Shown here piece after piece: positions 54,289 to 62,881 of a stretch of DNA of 64,000 bases (the first letter of the stretch is position 1; each line of letters starts with the position of its first letter). The translations under genes were made by a program, and so were the position numbers. The stretch is taken from assembly GCF_001723175.1 (NCBI RefSeq), contig NC_064651.1, positions 2,666,001-2,730,000 on the forward strand, in the 5' to 3' direction. This stretch comes from Penicillium oxalicum (taxonomy: Eukaryota; Ascomycota; Eurotiomycetes; Eurotiales; Aspergillaceae). Below the pieces are notes generated by a model that was given only the letters and a program-made list of their open reading frames with translations, was not told the DNA's origin and searched no databases.

Positions 54289-55003
54289 TTAATCGCCTGT
54301 TCCAACCTCCCTATTATCCAGTTAGTAGATGCTCGGTTTCGAAATGGAGATTGGGGGCGGCGTGAAGGCTCACAGGTCAAGTTGAACTCCGTTGCTCACA
54401 CCGTAGTCTTCTAATGTCAACTGATCCTTAAATGGTCGTTCTCCCTGGCGCTTGAGAAGGATCTCATGAGGCTCTCGACCAATTCGAGCGGCAACTTGGG
54501 CCTTGAAGAGTTCTGTAGAAGTATTGAGTTAGCAACATCCCGAAAAGATTTCCCGGGAACGTGTCAATTTGCAATCAAACTCACTAATGGGATCGGAGGC
54601 CAAGCAAGGAATGGCTGCTTTGGTGCCCAGCCGATCGTTGACATGTACCACAATCATAGGCTCTGATGACTGTGGTATCACTGGCTTTTTCTCCTCTCTT
54701 TCTCTTTTCCGCTTTCTTCTCGCGGTCTTCTCGGGGCGCATCGCGGGCATCGCGACGTTTCGAGTCGTACTCACGGGGACTGTCTCTGTGTCGGTCCCCC
54801 GTACGCTCAGCATCGCGGTCTCTGCGCGGCGAGCGAGGACGGTCACTTCGGTCCCTGTAGCCTCGATCTAGTCGACGATCATCTCCGCGAGAATCATCAT
54901 CACGGCGTTTTTCCTTCCACCGAAATCCACCAGTTTTTTTGGGCCTGTCTCGGTCGCCAAAGTCCCGCCGGCGAGGCGATCGACTTCGCTCCCGGTCGCC
55001 CAT
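54289..55003 (-). CDS. HUB1: ubiquitin-like protein HUB1 with Arg-rich N-terminal extension (about 192 aa; one-base frameshift)
   Basis: HUB1/UBL5 is a ubiquitin-like protein that binds the spliceosome (through Snu66-type HIND motifs) non-covalently and affects splice-site choice. Exons (minus): 54585-55003, 54374-54512, 54289-54310. The N-terminus MGDRERSRSPRRRDFGDRDR begins a 110-residue Arg/Asp/Ser-rich region; then the Ubl fold starts MIVVHVNDRLGTKAAIPCLA and continues IKLFKAQVAARIGREPHEIL, ending GVQLDLEVGTGD. Canonical HUB1 ends in YY-X; this one does not. The two halves are in different frames: removing one A from the A5 run (plus-strand T5, 54686-54690) joins them and makes the total 579 nt. 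An in-frame Met at 54657 could also start the Ubl alone. Confidence 0.85.
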
Positions 55004-55329
55004 CTTGATGTTTGTGAAGGTCGAGGGGGTTGCCAGAACGAGGTTGCAGCCCAACTCACCCAGTCCTAATACCAACGGAAGCTTGTGTACACTGGCGATG
55101 GTCACGTGGTAGCTCAACTTGAGTGTCTGTCTCCACAAGTGCCCAAATCGGTTAGCGCGTTTAATCAAATCGATAAGCTTTCGGGGGTTCTGCCGTGGAG
55201 AAGTCGACGTTGTCACGAAAAACAAGGAGCTCGACGGTGCTGACTCCAGTCCCAGTCAACGCTTGTAGGGGCACAGCCACTGTCCTGCCATTGAAAACTT
55301 CATACCATCGTGGAAAAATATAGCCAACA
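55004..55329. promoter_or_regulatory. shared divergent promoter of HUB1 and PIG-H (326 bp)
   Basis: HUB1 (minus, ATG at 55003) and the PIG-H gene (plus, ATG at 55330) start 326 bp apart. A CACGTG E-box lies at 55103-55108. No TATA box of good quality seen. Confidence 0.45.
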
Positions 55330-56071
55330 ATGGCAGGCCGTCTTACAGTTCATCGGCCGACGCCAACCACCGCAAGTTTCACTGTTTCCAATGCGCCACG
55401 ACGATCGAATCCCACCGCAAAGGTTCTGTTCGGTCTTCAGATCCTGCTGCGTACTCTGCTGTTTTTCTGTGTCATAGGCGTGGGGGTTACTAGGCTCCGA
55501 AGGCAGTTTTTTGAAAAAGGCAGCTTTTTGACTATCTCGTGGGAGGATGTATGGTCAAGTTCCGCAGGTGACTATGTCTGTCAATTGGTGGACTCGTATA
55601 ACCCCTCGGTACTTGTGGTGGTTGGCGGGTTGGTCTTATACGGGGTGTTCAGAAGGGGTTATACAGGTGAGTTGGCCATTCGATCTCCAGCGCCACGTGA
55701 CGGACCCGTGCTAATATGGAAGCAGAGGAATCACTTTTGGTCATTCGAGGATTCGGCATTCAAACGTCCACCTCATCCTCCACCTACCTTTCAACAGCTG
55801 CTACCAGATTCATACCCACGACCCAGATTCAAGACATTGTGATTCACGAAGCTTTTAAGGGGTTCGAAGTTCGCTTTTACTTGGCTGTCATCGTAGAGGG
55901 AGAGCCGGGTGTTTTGGTGGTCTTCCCTGTATGTCTCGATCCTTGCAAAAGTGCAGTACACAACACAGCTGACGCAATCTTCCTACGAAATAGCAATTGT
56001 TACCTGGCAGGGAAATTCTGGAAGAAGTTTGGAGGGGTTCTCGGCGTTGTTTGTACGACACAAAGTCGTGA
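55330..56071 (+). CDS. GPI15: GPI-GlcNAc transferase subunit PIG-H/GPI15 (205 aa)
   Basis: This is a subunit of the ER complex (PIG-A/C/H/P/Q/Y type) that adds GlcNAc to phosphatidylinositol, the first step of GPI-anchor synthesis. Exons: 55330-55666, 55726-55928 (or from 55723), 55994-56071, total 618 nt in frame. Two hydrophobic segments (about 32-53 and 94-107) form the membrane hairpin. The cytosolic PIG-H domain follows: EESLLVIRGFGIQTS, FIPTTQIQDIVIHEAFKGFEV and the last exon QLLPGREILEEVWRGSRRCLY. The stop is in exon 3; an unspliced read ends in a different, wrong tail. The exon 2 acceptor is a tandem AAGCAG that could add or drop one residue. Confidence 0.92.
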
Positions 56072-56194
56072 CATGCGAGCAGATGATTCAAATTTTCCTG
56101 AATTGACAGCGCGATTTCATAAGACGCGGTCACTAGATTTGAAAGATAGGGGAACTTGAGCTTGCATCTCACATCATCTGCTTCACAATAGGGA

Positions 56195-58144
56195 TCAGGC
56201 ATCCTCGCCTTGTCCACCAGCAGCTTTGACTGCATCTTTGCGCTGCTTGGCTGCGAGCCATTTGGCGTTTCGGACGTCCACAGCTTCGGTCTTTGACTTC
56301 TGCAAGACGGGAACATATTTGCCCCCCGTGCGTGCATCGTCGCCTCCGAGCCAGATCTTGGCGCCCCGACTCTGCTTTTTGCTTGCGCCTTGCTTGGCGT
56401 CCATTTGAGACATCATGCTGCGATCACCTTGGCTCACGACCAAGTCCAGGAGTGCCCCGGCCAGGATCTCATCCATCTTGCGCTGTCTCCAAACAGTCCA
56501 AAGACTTTCAACAGCCCCCTTCATGCCATACTTGCTGTCACCTTTGGCGCTTCGGCTTTTGTTGAGCCGTGGGTCGCCGGCATAGACCCAGTCGAGAGCG
56601 TCCTCTCGGCTACCGCTGTTCTCATCCGGGAAGACGGTGTCCCATAGCACAAGAGGCGCGTCAGAAGCCATCTCATATGCCGGCTTGCGGGGGTTCTTTG
56701 TGATATCCAACAGGTCTGGTACGATGGAAGGCGACTCAAGTCCTTGACCAACCAGAAAGAGGATGGCCACCATGTGGCGGACCTGATGCCACAAAAAGGC
56801 TGAACCGTACAGATCAAACGAGTACACCTGAGGAGTTGTTGGCTCGGGTTGTTGCTTGGAAAGCATGTCCACGTCTGCTTGGAAGTCTTCCGTGATTTGG
56901 AACCCGGGTTGACCGACGAAACCTAGGGGGTTCGTTTTTGGATTGACAAGGTGGATATCGGAATGGAAGATAATTCGTTCAAAGTTCTCAATTTGCTTGC
57001 TGGTATCCAGTTTGCAAAAGTTTCGGAAATCATGCGTGCCCTCAAAGTACTTGGCGGCTTCGCGCATAGCTTCAATGTCGAGCCAGCCCTCACGATACTT
57101 GGTTCGCTCACCTTTGCCAGTTCCCCCGCGGTTTTCAAAGCCAAGCGGCCCGGGCGTAGGAGAAAATGCTGGTTGTGTAAAGAAGTACCGATAACGACGC
57201 TCGCGGCAAGAGAACCGAGCATCGAAGCCTTCAGGAGGATGGGGACACCATGCGAGAACGCGAATATCATCAGGCAAAACCCGATTCAAAACTTGTATGT
57301 AAGAGATTTCATCGGCAATGTCATCCCACTCTGGGTCTGCGGCGGTCTCTTCTAGCTGCATCGGATCGCCCTCTTGTGTATTTTCGATTTCAGCGGAAGA
57401 ACTAGTCTTAGGCGGAGGCCTGGCAGACCGAACTCTGAGACCGATCACCTGTCCAAACGCACTGACGCCTCGATCAGTCCTTCCAGCCTTGGAGTAATCA
57501 CATCCATCCCAATGGATAGAGTAGGGCCGTTGCTCTCGAGGCTGGGTATCAACTGGCTCATCCGCGGAGGACGTCTGGGGGAGGATGAGACGGGTTCGGC
57601 GCAGAGCTTTCCACAGAGTCTCCTCGATTGTAGGCAATGGCGTGCTGTTTCCATTGGTATGTTCCAATCCATTGTAGCGCTGACCGAGGTAGGCAAACTT
57701 CAGGGCGATGAAACGAGTCTGATACTTCGACGGGTCAAAGTCGCGCTCGCCCTTTTGGGCACGCGCTTTACCGGGCTTGTGACAGATATCGCCGTCCGGA
57801 GAGTGTAGTCGCTTTTTCGACGAGGTAGTGTACTGATCGGCAAGTGGGATCGCAGGTTCGCTGACATCTGTTGCAATGGGCGCCGGACAAATTGATTCAC
57901 CCGCAGAAGGAGTTGGCTCGGTATATTTCGTGGTCTGCGAATGAAGCTGCCGTTCAAGCTCAGTGATGCGCTCGATCAGACTGGAGTTACTCCAGGTGCT
58001 GTAATCAGGATGCGCCTCGTCCCTGGTGGCCGCCATCGTTTTGGAATTTTGGGTGTGTCCCGAGCTTATCAAGCGTGCTTGATGCGTATGGAGAGAATTT
58101 CGAGAAGATTTTAACAGCCAGTGGGTCAGTGGGATCCTCCGCAT
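56195..58144 (-). CDS. DEG1: tRNA pseudouridine synthase PUS3/DEG1 (649 aa from first ATG; 613 from second)
   Basis: It converts U38/U39 in the anticodon stem-loop of many tRNAs to pseudouridine. It is a single exon. The catalytic aspartate is in AGRTDRGVSAFGQ; other TruA-family blocks are KFAYLGQRYNGLE, FDARFSCRERRYRYFF and SAFLWHQVRHMVAILFLVGQGLE. Two in-frame ATGs are candidates: 58144 (MRRIPLTHWLLKSSRNSL...) gives an Arg/Ser-rich, acid-free leader like a mitochondrial presequence; 58036 (MAATRDEAHPDYSTW) starts the cytosolic/nuclear form. Family members are cytosolic/nuclear and, in yeast, also act on mitochondrial tRNAs. A coiled coil (SLIERITELERQL) opens the core. The C-terminus is Lys/Ala-rich. 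Confidence 0.92.
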   Translation of the reverse strand: MRRIPLTHWLLKSSRNSLHTHQARLISSGHTQNSKTMAATRDEAHPDYSTWSNSSLIERITELERQLHSQTTKYTEPTPSAGESICPAPIATDVSEPAIPLADQYTTSSKKRLHSPDGDICHKPGKARAQKGERDFDPSKYQTRFIALKFAYLGQRYNGLEHTNGNSTPLPTIEETLWKALRRTRLILPQTSSADEPVDTQPREQRPYSIHWDGCDYSKAGRTDRGVSAFGQVIGLRVRSARPPPKTSSSAEIENTQEGDPMQLEETAADPEWDDIADEISYIQVLNRVLPDDIRVLAWCPHPPEGFDARFSCRERRYRYFFTQPAFSPTPGPLGFENRGGTGKGERTKYREGWLDIEAMREAAKYFEGTHDFRNFCKLDTSKQIENFERIIFHSDIHLVNPKTNPLGFVGQPGFQITEDFQADVDMLSKQQPEPTTPQVYSFDLYGSAFLWHQVRHMVAILFLVGQGLESPSIVPDLLDITKNPRKPAYEMASDAPLVLWDTVFPDENSGSREDALDWVYAGDPRLNKSRSAKGDSKYGMKGAVESLWTVWRQRKMDEILAGALLDLVVSQGDRSMMSQMDAKQGASKKQSRGAKIWLGGDDARTGGKYVPVLQKSKTEAVDVRNAKWLAAKQRKDAVKAAGGQGEDA

Positions 58145-58688
58145 GCCACAAGTGAAGACTGGCAAGCCTAGCCAACGTGCTGAAGAAGCGCAGGTGCGGA
58201 AGGTTCTCAAGTGAGCAAAAAAAATGGAGCCCGCGGGGAGATTCCGTATTTGGCATACAGTAATCTTTCCCGTACTGTAATGTTCCTGCAGCTTAGCGTA
58301 GTGGAAAATCGCATGTGGATTCGTTCATGCGGTCGAAAGCGCATCGATTGATGGACTGGAAGCACTCAAGTCATACATAAAGCCTGAAATCTGGAATGCG
58401 TGAATCAGATTGAAGCAATGGAAATGTCACTACTTATTCCTCGAAAACTCAATGGTAAAATACTCAGCGAGGCAGAACGCTGGACCTTTCTTACACAATG
58501 TTGCAGATGGATCCAGTACATAAGTACCTAGACTCTGGGACGTTCTGCACACGTCCACAGCCCAAGCCATTTAGCTCATAGGATCTTATCTCGGATTGAT
58601 CACAGCATTCGGGTCACTACGGCAGATCTGACGATGTCATCCACCACCTACACTTCCCACTGGCAGCGGTAGTCTCTTTCTACTCAAG
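58145..58688. promoter_or_regulatory. divergent intergenic of PUS3 and the GTPase (544 bp)
   Basis: Upstream DNA shared by PUS3 (minus) and the GTPase gene (plus). No motif stands out. The PUS3 frame stays open upstream of 58144 but has no further ATG. Confidence 0.4.
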
Positions 58689-59564
58689 ATGGCCGATGAA
58701 GGAGGGTTAGACACCGAAACGACGGTCACCCTGCTGATTCTGGGCGACTCTGGATGCGGCAAATCCACATTTCTATCGTGAGTCCCCAATCTGACTGCTT
58801 GACTCAGGCTTCGAGGCCATCGGCTTTTCCCCACCCGATCTATAAACAAATGTACGGGTCAAGATTGAACTTCCCTAATCGAGATGAGATTTCGTGAATC
58901 AGACGCTTGAAAAATGGCAAACGAATGATGCCATCCCAGTCTGGGACTGGGCATGCCCCCCAATTTGAAATGCTACGGGACAGCGATCAGCCATTCACCT
59001 TTGATATACGCTTCTCAAAGAAAAAATTCACACTAGAGGCCTATGATACTTCCAATCCTAATCAGCACTGGACAAGCCTCCGCCCCGATGTGGTTGTCTT
59101 GGCCTTTGACATCTCGAATCGAGAAACACTGAATGGCCTGAAAGCAGTGAGTGGGCACCCATACTTATCCTGGATCCTCTCGATATAGCATCTTCCTGGA
59201 TTAACGACAGCATGTACCAGTGGCGCCACGATATTATTCGCTACTTCCAGCATGGCCAAGGTGAGCGAATTCCGGTATTGATGCTTGGATTGAAACGTGA
59301 CCTTCGCAAAGAAGGACCGGATATCATATATCCACAAGAAGTAAGAACCCACGGACAATCCACCAAAAATTTGCTAGCAGCGTGTTAACGAGAATTCGTT
59401 AGACATATCGGATCGCCCAGGAGTTGCGATGTGACAGATATGCAGAATGTTCAGCCATGACGGGTGAGCTACTCGCAGAGACATTTGAGGATCTGGCAAG
59501 GCTTGCTGGCATGACGACCACCGACAAGGGTGGGCAAAGTGCCGGAGGCTGCACAATTCTATAG
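58689..59564 (+). CDS. divergent Rho/Ras-like small GTPase with CAAX box (204 aa)
   Basis: This is a small GTPase-like signalling protein. Exons: 58689-58777, 58903-59146, 59221-59340, 59403-59564, total 615 nt in frame. G1 is intact (GDSGCGKST, residues 19-27). The G3 position reads YDTSNPNQ where DTAGQE is expected: the Asp is kept but the invariant Gly is replaced and the catalytic Gln is not aligned. G4 reads GLKRDL (Rho-like, lacking the N of NKxD), and G5 is ECSAMTG. The C-terminus CTIL fits a geranylgeranylation CAAX box. It also lacks the Rho insert helix, as judged by length. It may bind nucleotide without hydrolysing normally. Partner and pathway unknown; ortholog class uncertain. 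Confidence 0.75.
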
Positions 59565-60541
59565 AGATCACCAATTCAAATGCGAACCATGAACAAACAA
59601 ATCCAATTATCTTATCCAATTTCAAGTGGTTCTGGCACCTACCTCAGGTAGGTTGCAAACGAATTGTCCATGTAGTCGAGAATCGTCAAAGAAAGTCATG
59701 AACCCTTATCTATGAGATACATAATGACAGTCAAGATCTTTTGACGCATCATTGCACGTGCAATACCCAATGCATCCTCATTTCGCGCTTCAACCTAGTT
59801 CAGGTACATGTAGGTACGGAGATGCCAGGGATCCTTCAGTAGCAGATGTAGTGCGGCGCTCGCAGCATGCCCAGCCCCATGTTGATGGGATGAAACCTAG
59901 TGGTGCATATACCTCCTTTCGGTAGAGTCGCACCGACCTGTTACATACCGAGCACCCTGAGAGATTATCTATTCAACTACAAGACCATCAAATAACCGAG
60001 CACAACCTTCGTTTCAAATACTAGAATATACATACAAGGAGAAACCAAGGCAACGATTAAGTCCACCTTGTTTGATTGACAGCACAGGGCTTTCCCCCAG
60101 TGACGTCAAGTCACTGGATCTCTTTCCCTCATAAGCGCCAGGTCAATGGTTGTCATCGCTATTCCTCCCCGATGTGACAAACTGTGAAGATCAGAAGAAG
60201 GGTTGTGCTGGATAAAGACAAGGCCTGAAGCCACTGATGCAAAAGGATTGAAAGATTCCCGGTGAGAGCTCGATTTTCTTCTGCTTTTTTTCAGTTTCAC
60301 GCTTTTTGGACATTTTGACAGAAACTAGGATAGACAGGTCGGGGTATTTTTTTCGCACGAGGTGGGGTTGTCCCATTGTTGCCAATGGAGCTGAAACTGA
60401 TGAGCCAGACAAGAGCCTTCCCCCTCTTCCATAACGTCCTGGGTAGAACATTAGGCAAATGTTACAATAGCTCGGCGTGGCTGAAGACCCATGACCGAAA
60501 TTTCCCCGTAGACGCCTCCCCTAGTCTCTACCTAAGTGGAT
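59565..60541. other. convergent intergenic, 977 bp
   Basis: Between the 3' ends of the GTPase gene (plus) and RPS0 (minus). No open frame or RNA gene that I can support. A/T-rich patches only. Confidence 0.5.
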
Positions 60542-61526
60542 TTACCACTTGGCCTCGCCAGAGGCAGCGGCGGGCTGAGACTCAGCAGCCCACTCGCCCT
60601 GGGGGGCAGAGCTGGCAGCCCAGTCGGCACCGTCAGCCTCCCAGGAGGTAGCACCGACAGCAGCGGAGGCAGCAGCGAAAGCAGTGCCGGGGTTGCCAGC
60701 ACCAGGGGCGGAAGCGTCCCAGTTCTCACCAGCAAAGCCGGACTCGATGGCACCGGCACCAACCTCCTCAGCGCTGGCGACCTTGGTCTCGTCAGCGATC
60801 TCCTTGTTCTCCTCGGCCTCAGGGTCGCGGTAGAAGTAGAGATCGACAACGGCGTCCCACTCAGTCTCACGGGTAGCGAGAGTACCACGGAGGCGGAGGA
60901 CCTCACGGGCAAGCATCCACCAGACGAGACCGATGGCGTGGCGACCCTTGTTGTTGGTGGGGATGGCAACATCGACGAAGTCGGTGGGAGAGTCAGAGTC
61001 GCAAAGGGCAATGACGGGGATGTTGACGTAGCTGGCCTCCTTGATGGCCTGAGCATCGGTGCGGGGGTCGGTCACGATGATGAGACGGGGCTCCTTGAAA
61101 GAGCGGGTGATGTAGTTGGTGAAGTTACCGGGGGTGAAGCGACCAGCAATGGCAGTGGCACCGGTGTGGGTAGCGAACTTCAGGACAGCGCGCTGGCCGT
61201 AGGGACGAGCGGAGATGACACAGACATCGGCGGGGTTGTCAATGGCGGCGATGATACGGGCAGCCAGGACAATCTTCTCCCTGCGCAAGACAAACAGGCG
61301 CGTTAGATCCCATCCTTCGCAAATCAAGGCCTGAAGTGTTTCATGTCTCTACATACCAGGTCTTGCCGATGTTGATAACGTTAACACCATCGGGACGGGT
61401 CTTCCAGAGGTAAGGCTCCATGTGCACCTGGAGGTTCTTGGAACCAAGGTGGCACTGAGCAGCAAGGAGCATCTCAATGTCCTGCGAGGTAGGGTTGAAA
61501 ACCGGGGGGAGCTGAGAGGGGGCCAT
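60542..61526 (-). CDS. RPS0: 40S ribosomal protein S0 / uS2 (302 aa)
   Basis: This is a small-subunit ribosomal protein required for 20S to 18S rRNA maturation. Exons (minus): 61357-61526 and 60542-61280, total 909 nt in frame (donor GTATGT, acceptor GCGCAG). The start is [20 protein letters not shown] (AAAATGG). Core blocks [39 protein letters not shown] and [27 protein letters not shown] are uS2 signatures. The C-terminal third is acidic, Ala- and Trp-rich ([18 protein letters not shown]), as in eukaryotic S0/laminin-receptor tails. Codon use is strongly biased to C-ending codons, as expected for a highly expressed gene. Confidence 0.98.
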
Positions 61527-61993
61527 TTTGGGCGATTGATTGATTGATGAGGTTTGAAAGATCAATCGTCTGGCTCTTGTCGTAGAGGTAAAGGGAATAG
61601 AAGCTCGCAGTCGAATCGCGAAAGGTTTCACGCCGCGTTCCGGGAGAATTTCGCTTGCGGGTTGTGAGACTTAGGGCTAGGGCAGCGACCGATAGTCATG
61701 GATATGTCTAGCCTTTCCCGTCAGGCAGAAACCCTCTCATTGTATTGTGCCTGAGGCCACAAGACACCATCCTCAAATCATTCTAGCGTCTTTTTCGGCT
61801 GCTCGGCGGTACGATTCCCCGGCAAAAGGTTGCCCAGCAGAACTTCGCGGTTGTCACGGCCGGCTCAAGACCGGAATTCGATAAGCACTCGAAATAATGC
61901 CTCCGCGTGTCCCAATGCAGCCGCAAGTGAGGGCCTTTACAGGTATCGTTGTTCTCCGTTATCAATCAAAAAGTGCGCCTGTACCTGACAGCA
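61527..61993. promoter_or_regulatory. shared divergent promoter of RPS0 and mitochondrial uS15 (467 bp)
   Basis: A cytosolic ribosomal gene (RPS0, minus) and a mitochondrial one (uS15m, plus) start 467 bp apart. The minus strand contains AGCCCTAA (61671-61678), followed by a half copy, matching the ARCCCTAA box recognised by Tbf1 near ribosomal genes in several ascomycetes. Function inferred. Confidence 0.45.
61671..61678 (-). promoter_or_regulatory. candidate Tbf1-type box AGCCCTAA
   Basis: On the minus strand the eight bases are AGCCCTAA (plus strand TTAGGGCT); the next bases, CTAGGG on the plus strand, give a second CCCTAG half site. It lies 145 bp before the RPS0 ATG and 316 bp before the uS15m ATG. 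Confidence 0.4.
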
Positions 61994-62881
61994 ATGATTC
62001 GAGCAGGTAGCCTCCTTGGACTTGGCCCGTTGACTACCTGTACATCACACGCGACGAAGACCGTACCTCTACGGACCGCTTCTACAAAAGCGACTGCCTC
62101 GCCCCAGAAGCGCTCTGACTTCTTCAAGCTCGCACAAGCGCGTCAGCGCAAAACTGCGAACCTCTCCCGACAAAAGGTTCTCCAAGCCGAACGAGAAGCT
62201 TCCCTCGGCGACCCTATCAAGAGCAAGCCCACTCCTTTCATTCAAGAAATCGAAGCTATCCAGACCGGCTCTCCAAATTCAACCGCTATTTCAGGTCTGA
62301 ATTACTACCTGAAAGCCGATGAGCTCAGTGGCGCATTGCAATTTTCCAAGGATCTGGTCGAACCCTTGCAGAACCCAGATCGGGATACTGCCGACCCTCA
62401 ATTGGAGAAGGAAGCCGCTGAACTGCATCAGAAGGAACACCAGAATGCACAGGATGCAATTCAACGCATTGTCAACCTCAGTAATGGCAATACCAAAGAC
62501 CGCTTGCGCCTAAATGTGCAAAAGTGCATCGAACAGTTCGGGCGACATAACACCGACCAATACCTCCCGCCCAAGCCATCGAGTGCATTGCAGGCGTCTT
62601 TGTCTGGTCAGCCGGAGAAGGTTCCTCGGATCGGGGTCGACACTGGTTCTCCTGAAGTACAGGCCGCAATCTTAACCGTCAAGATCATGAACCTGTACCG
62701 TCATCTGCAAGGCGCCAACAAAGACAAACACAACAGGCGCAACCTTCAAATCCTGGTCCACAAGCGACAGAAGCTTCTACGATACATTCGTGAAAAGGAG
62801 CGCGGAGGTCCCCGGTGGCAGAATCTGATGCAAACGTTGGGATTGTCTGATGCCGCGTGGAAAGGCGAGATCGCCCTATAG
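61994..62881 (+). CDS. mitochondrial ribosomal protein uS15m (295 aa)
   Basis: This is the mitochondrial small-subunit protein of the S15 family (yeast Mrps28 type). It is a single exon. The ATG at 61994 (GCAATGA) starts an N-terminal leader rich in Arg/Ser/Thr (MIRAGSLLGLGPLTTCTSHA...), a likely mitochondrial presequence. The S15 core lies at the C-terminus: DTGSPEVQAAILTVKIMNLY, then NKDKHNRRNLQILVHKRQKLL, which contacts h20/h22 of the 15S rRNA. The 200-residue N-terminal extension is helical and typical for fungal members. Confidence 0.95.
   Translation: MIRAGSLLGLGPLTTCTSHATKTVPLRTASTKATASPQKRSDFFKLAQARQRKTANLSRQKVLQAEREASLGDPIKSKPTPFIQEIEAIQTGSPNSTAISGLNYYLKADELSGALQFSKDLVEPLQNPDRDTADPQLEKEAAELHQKEHQNAQDAIQRIVNLSNGNTKDRLRLNVQKCIEQFGRHNTDQYLPPKPSSALQASLSGQPEKVPRIGVDTGSPEVQAAILTVKIMNLYRHLQGANKDKHNRRNLQILVHKRQKLLRYIREKERGGPRWQNLMQTLGLSDAAWKGEIAL

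Noticed and set aside
58034..58210. Start of PUS3 at 58210
   Set aside because: The codon there is TTG, not ATG; the first ATG of the frame is at 58144.
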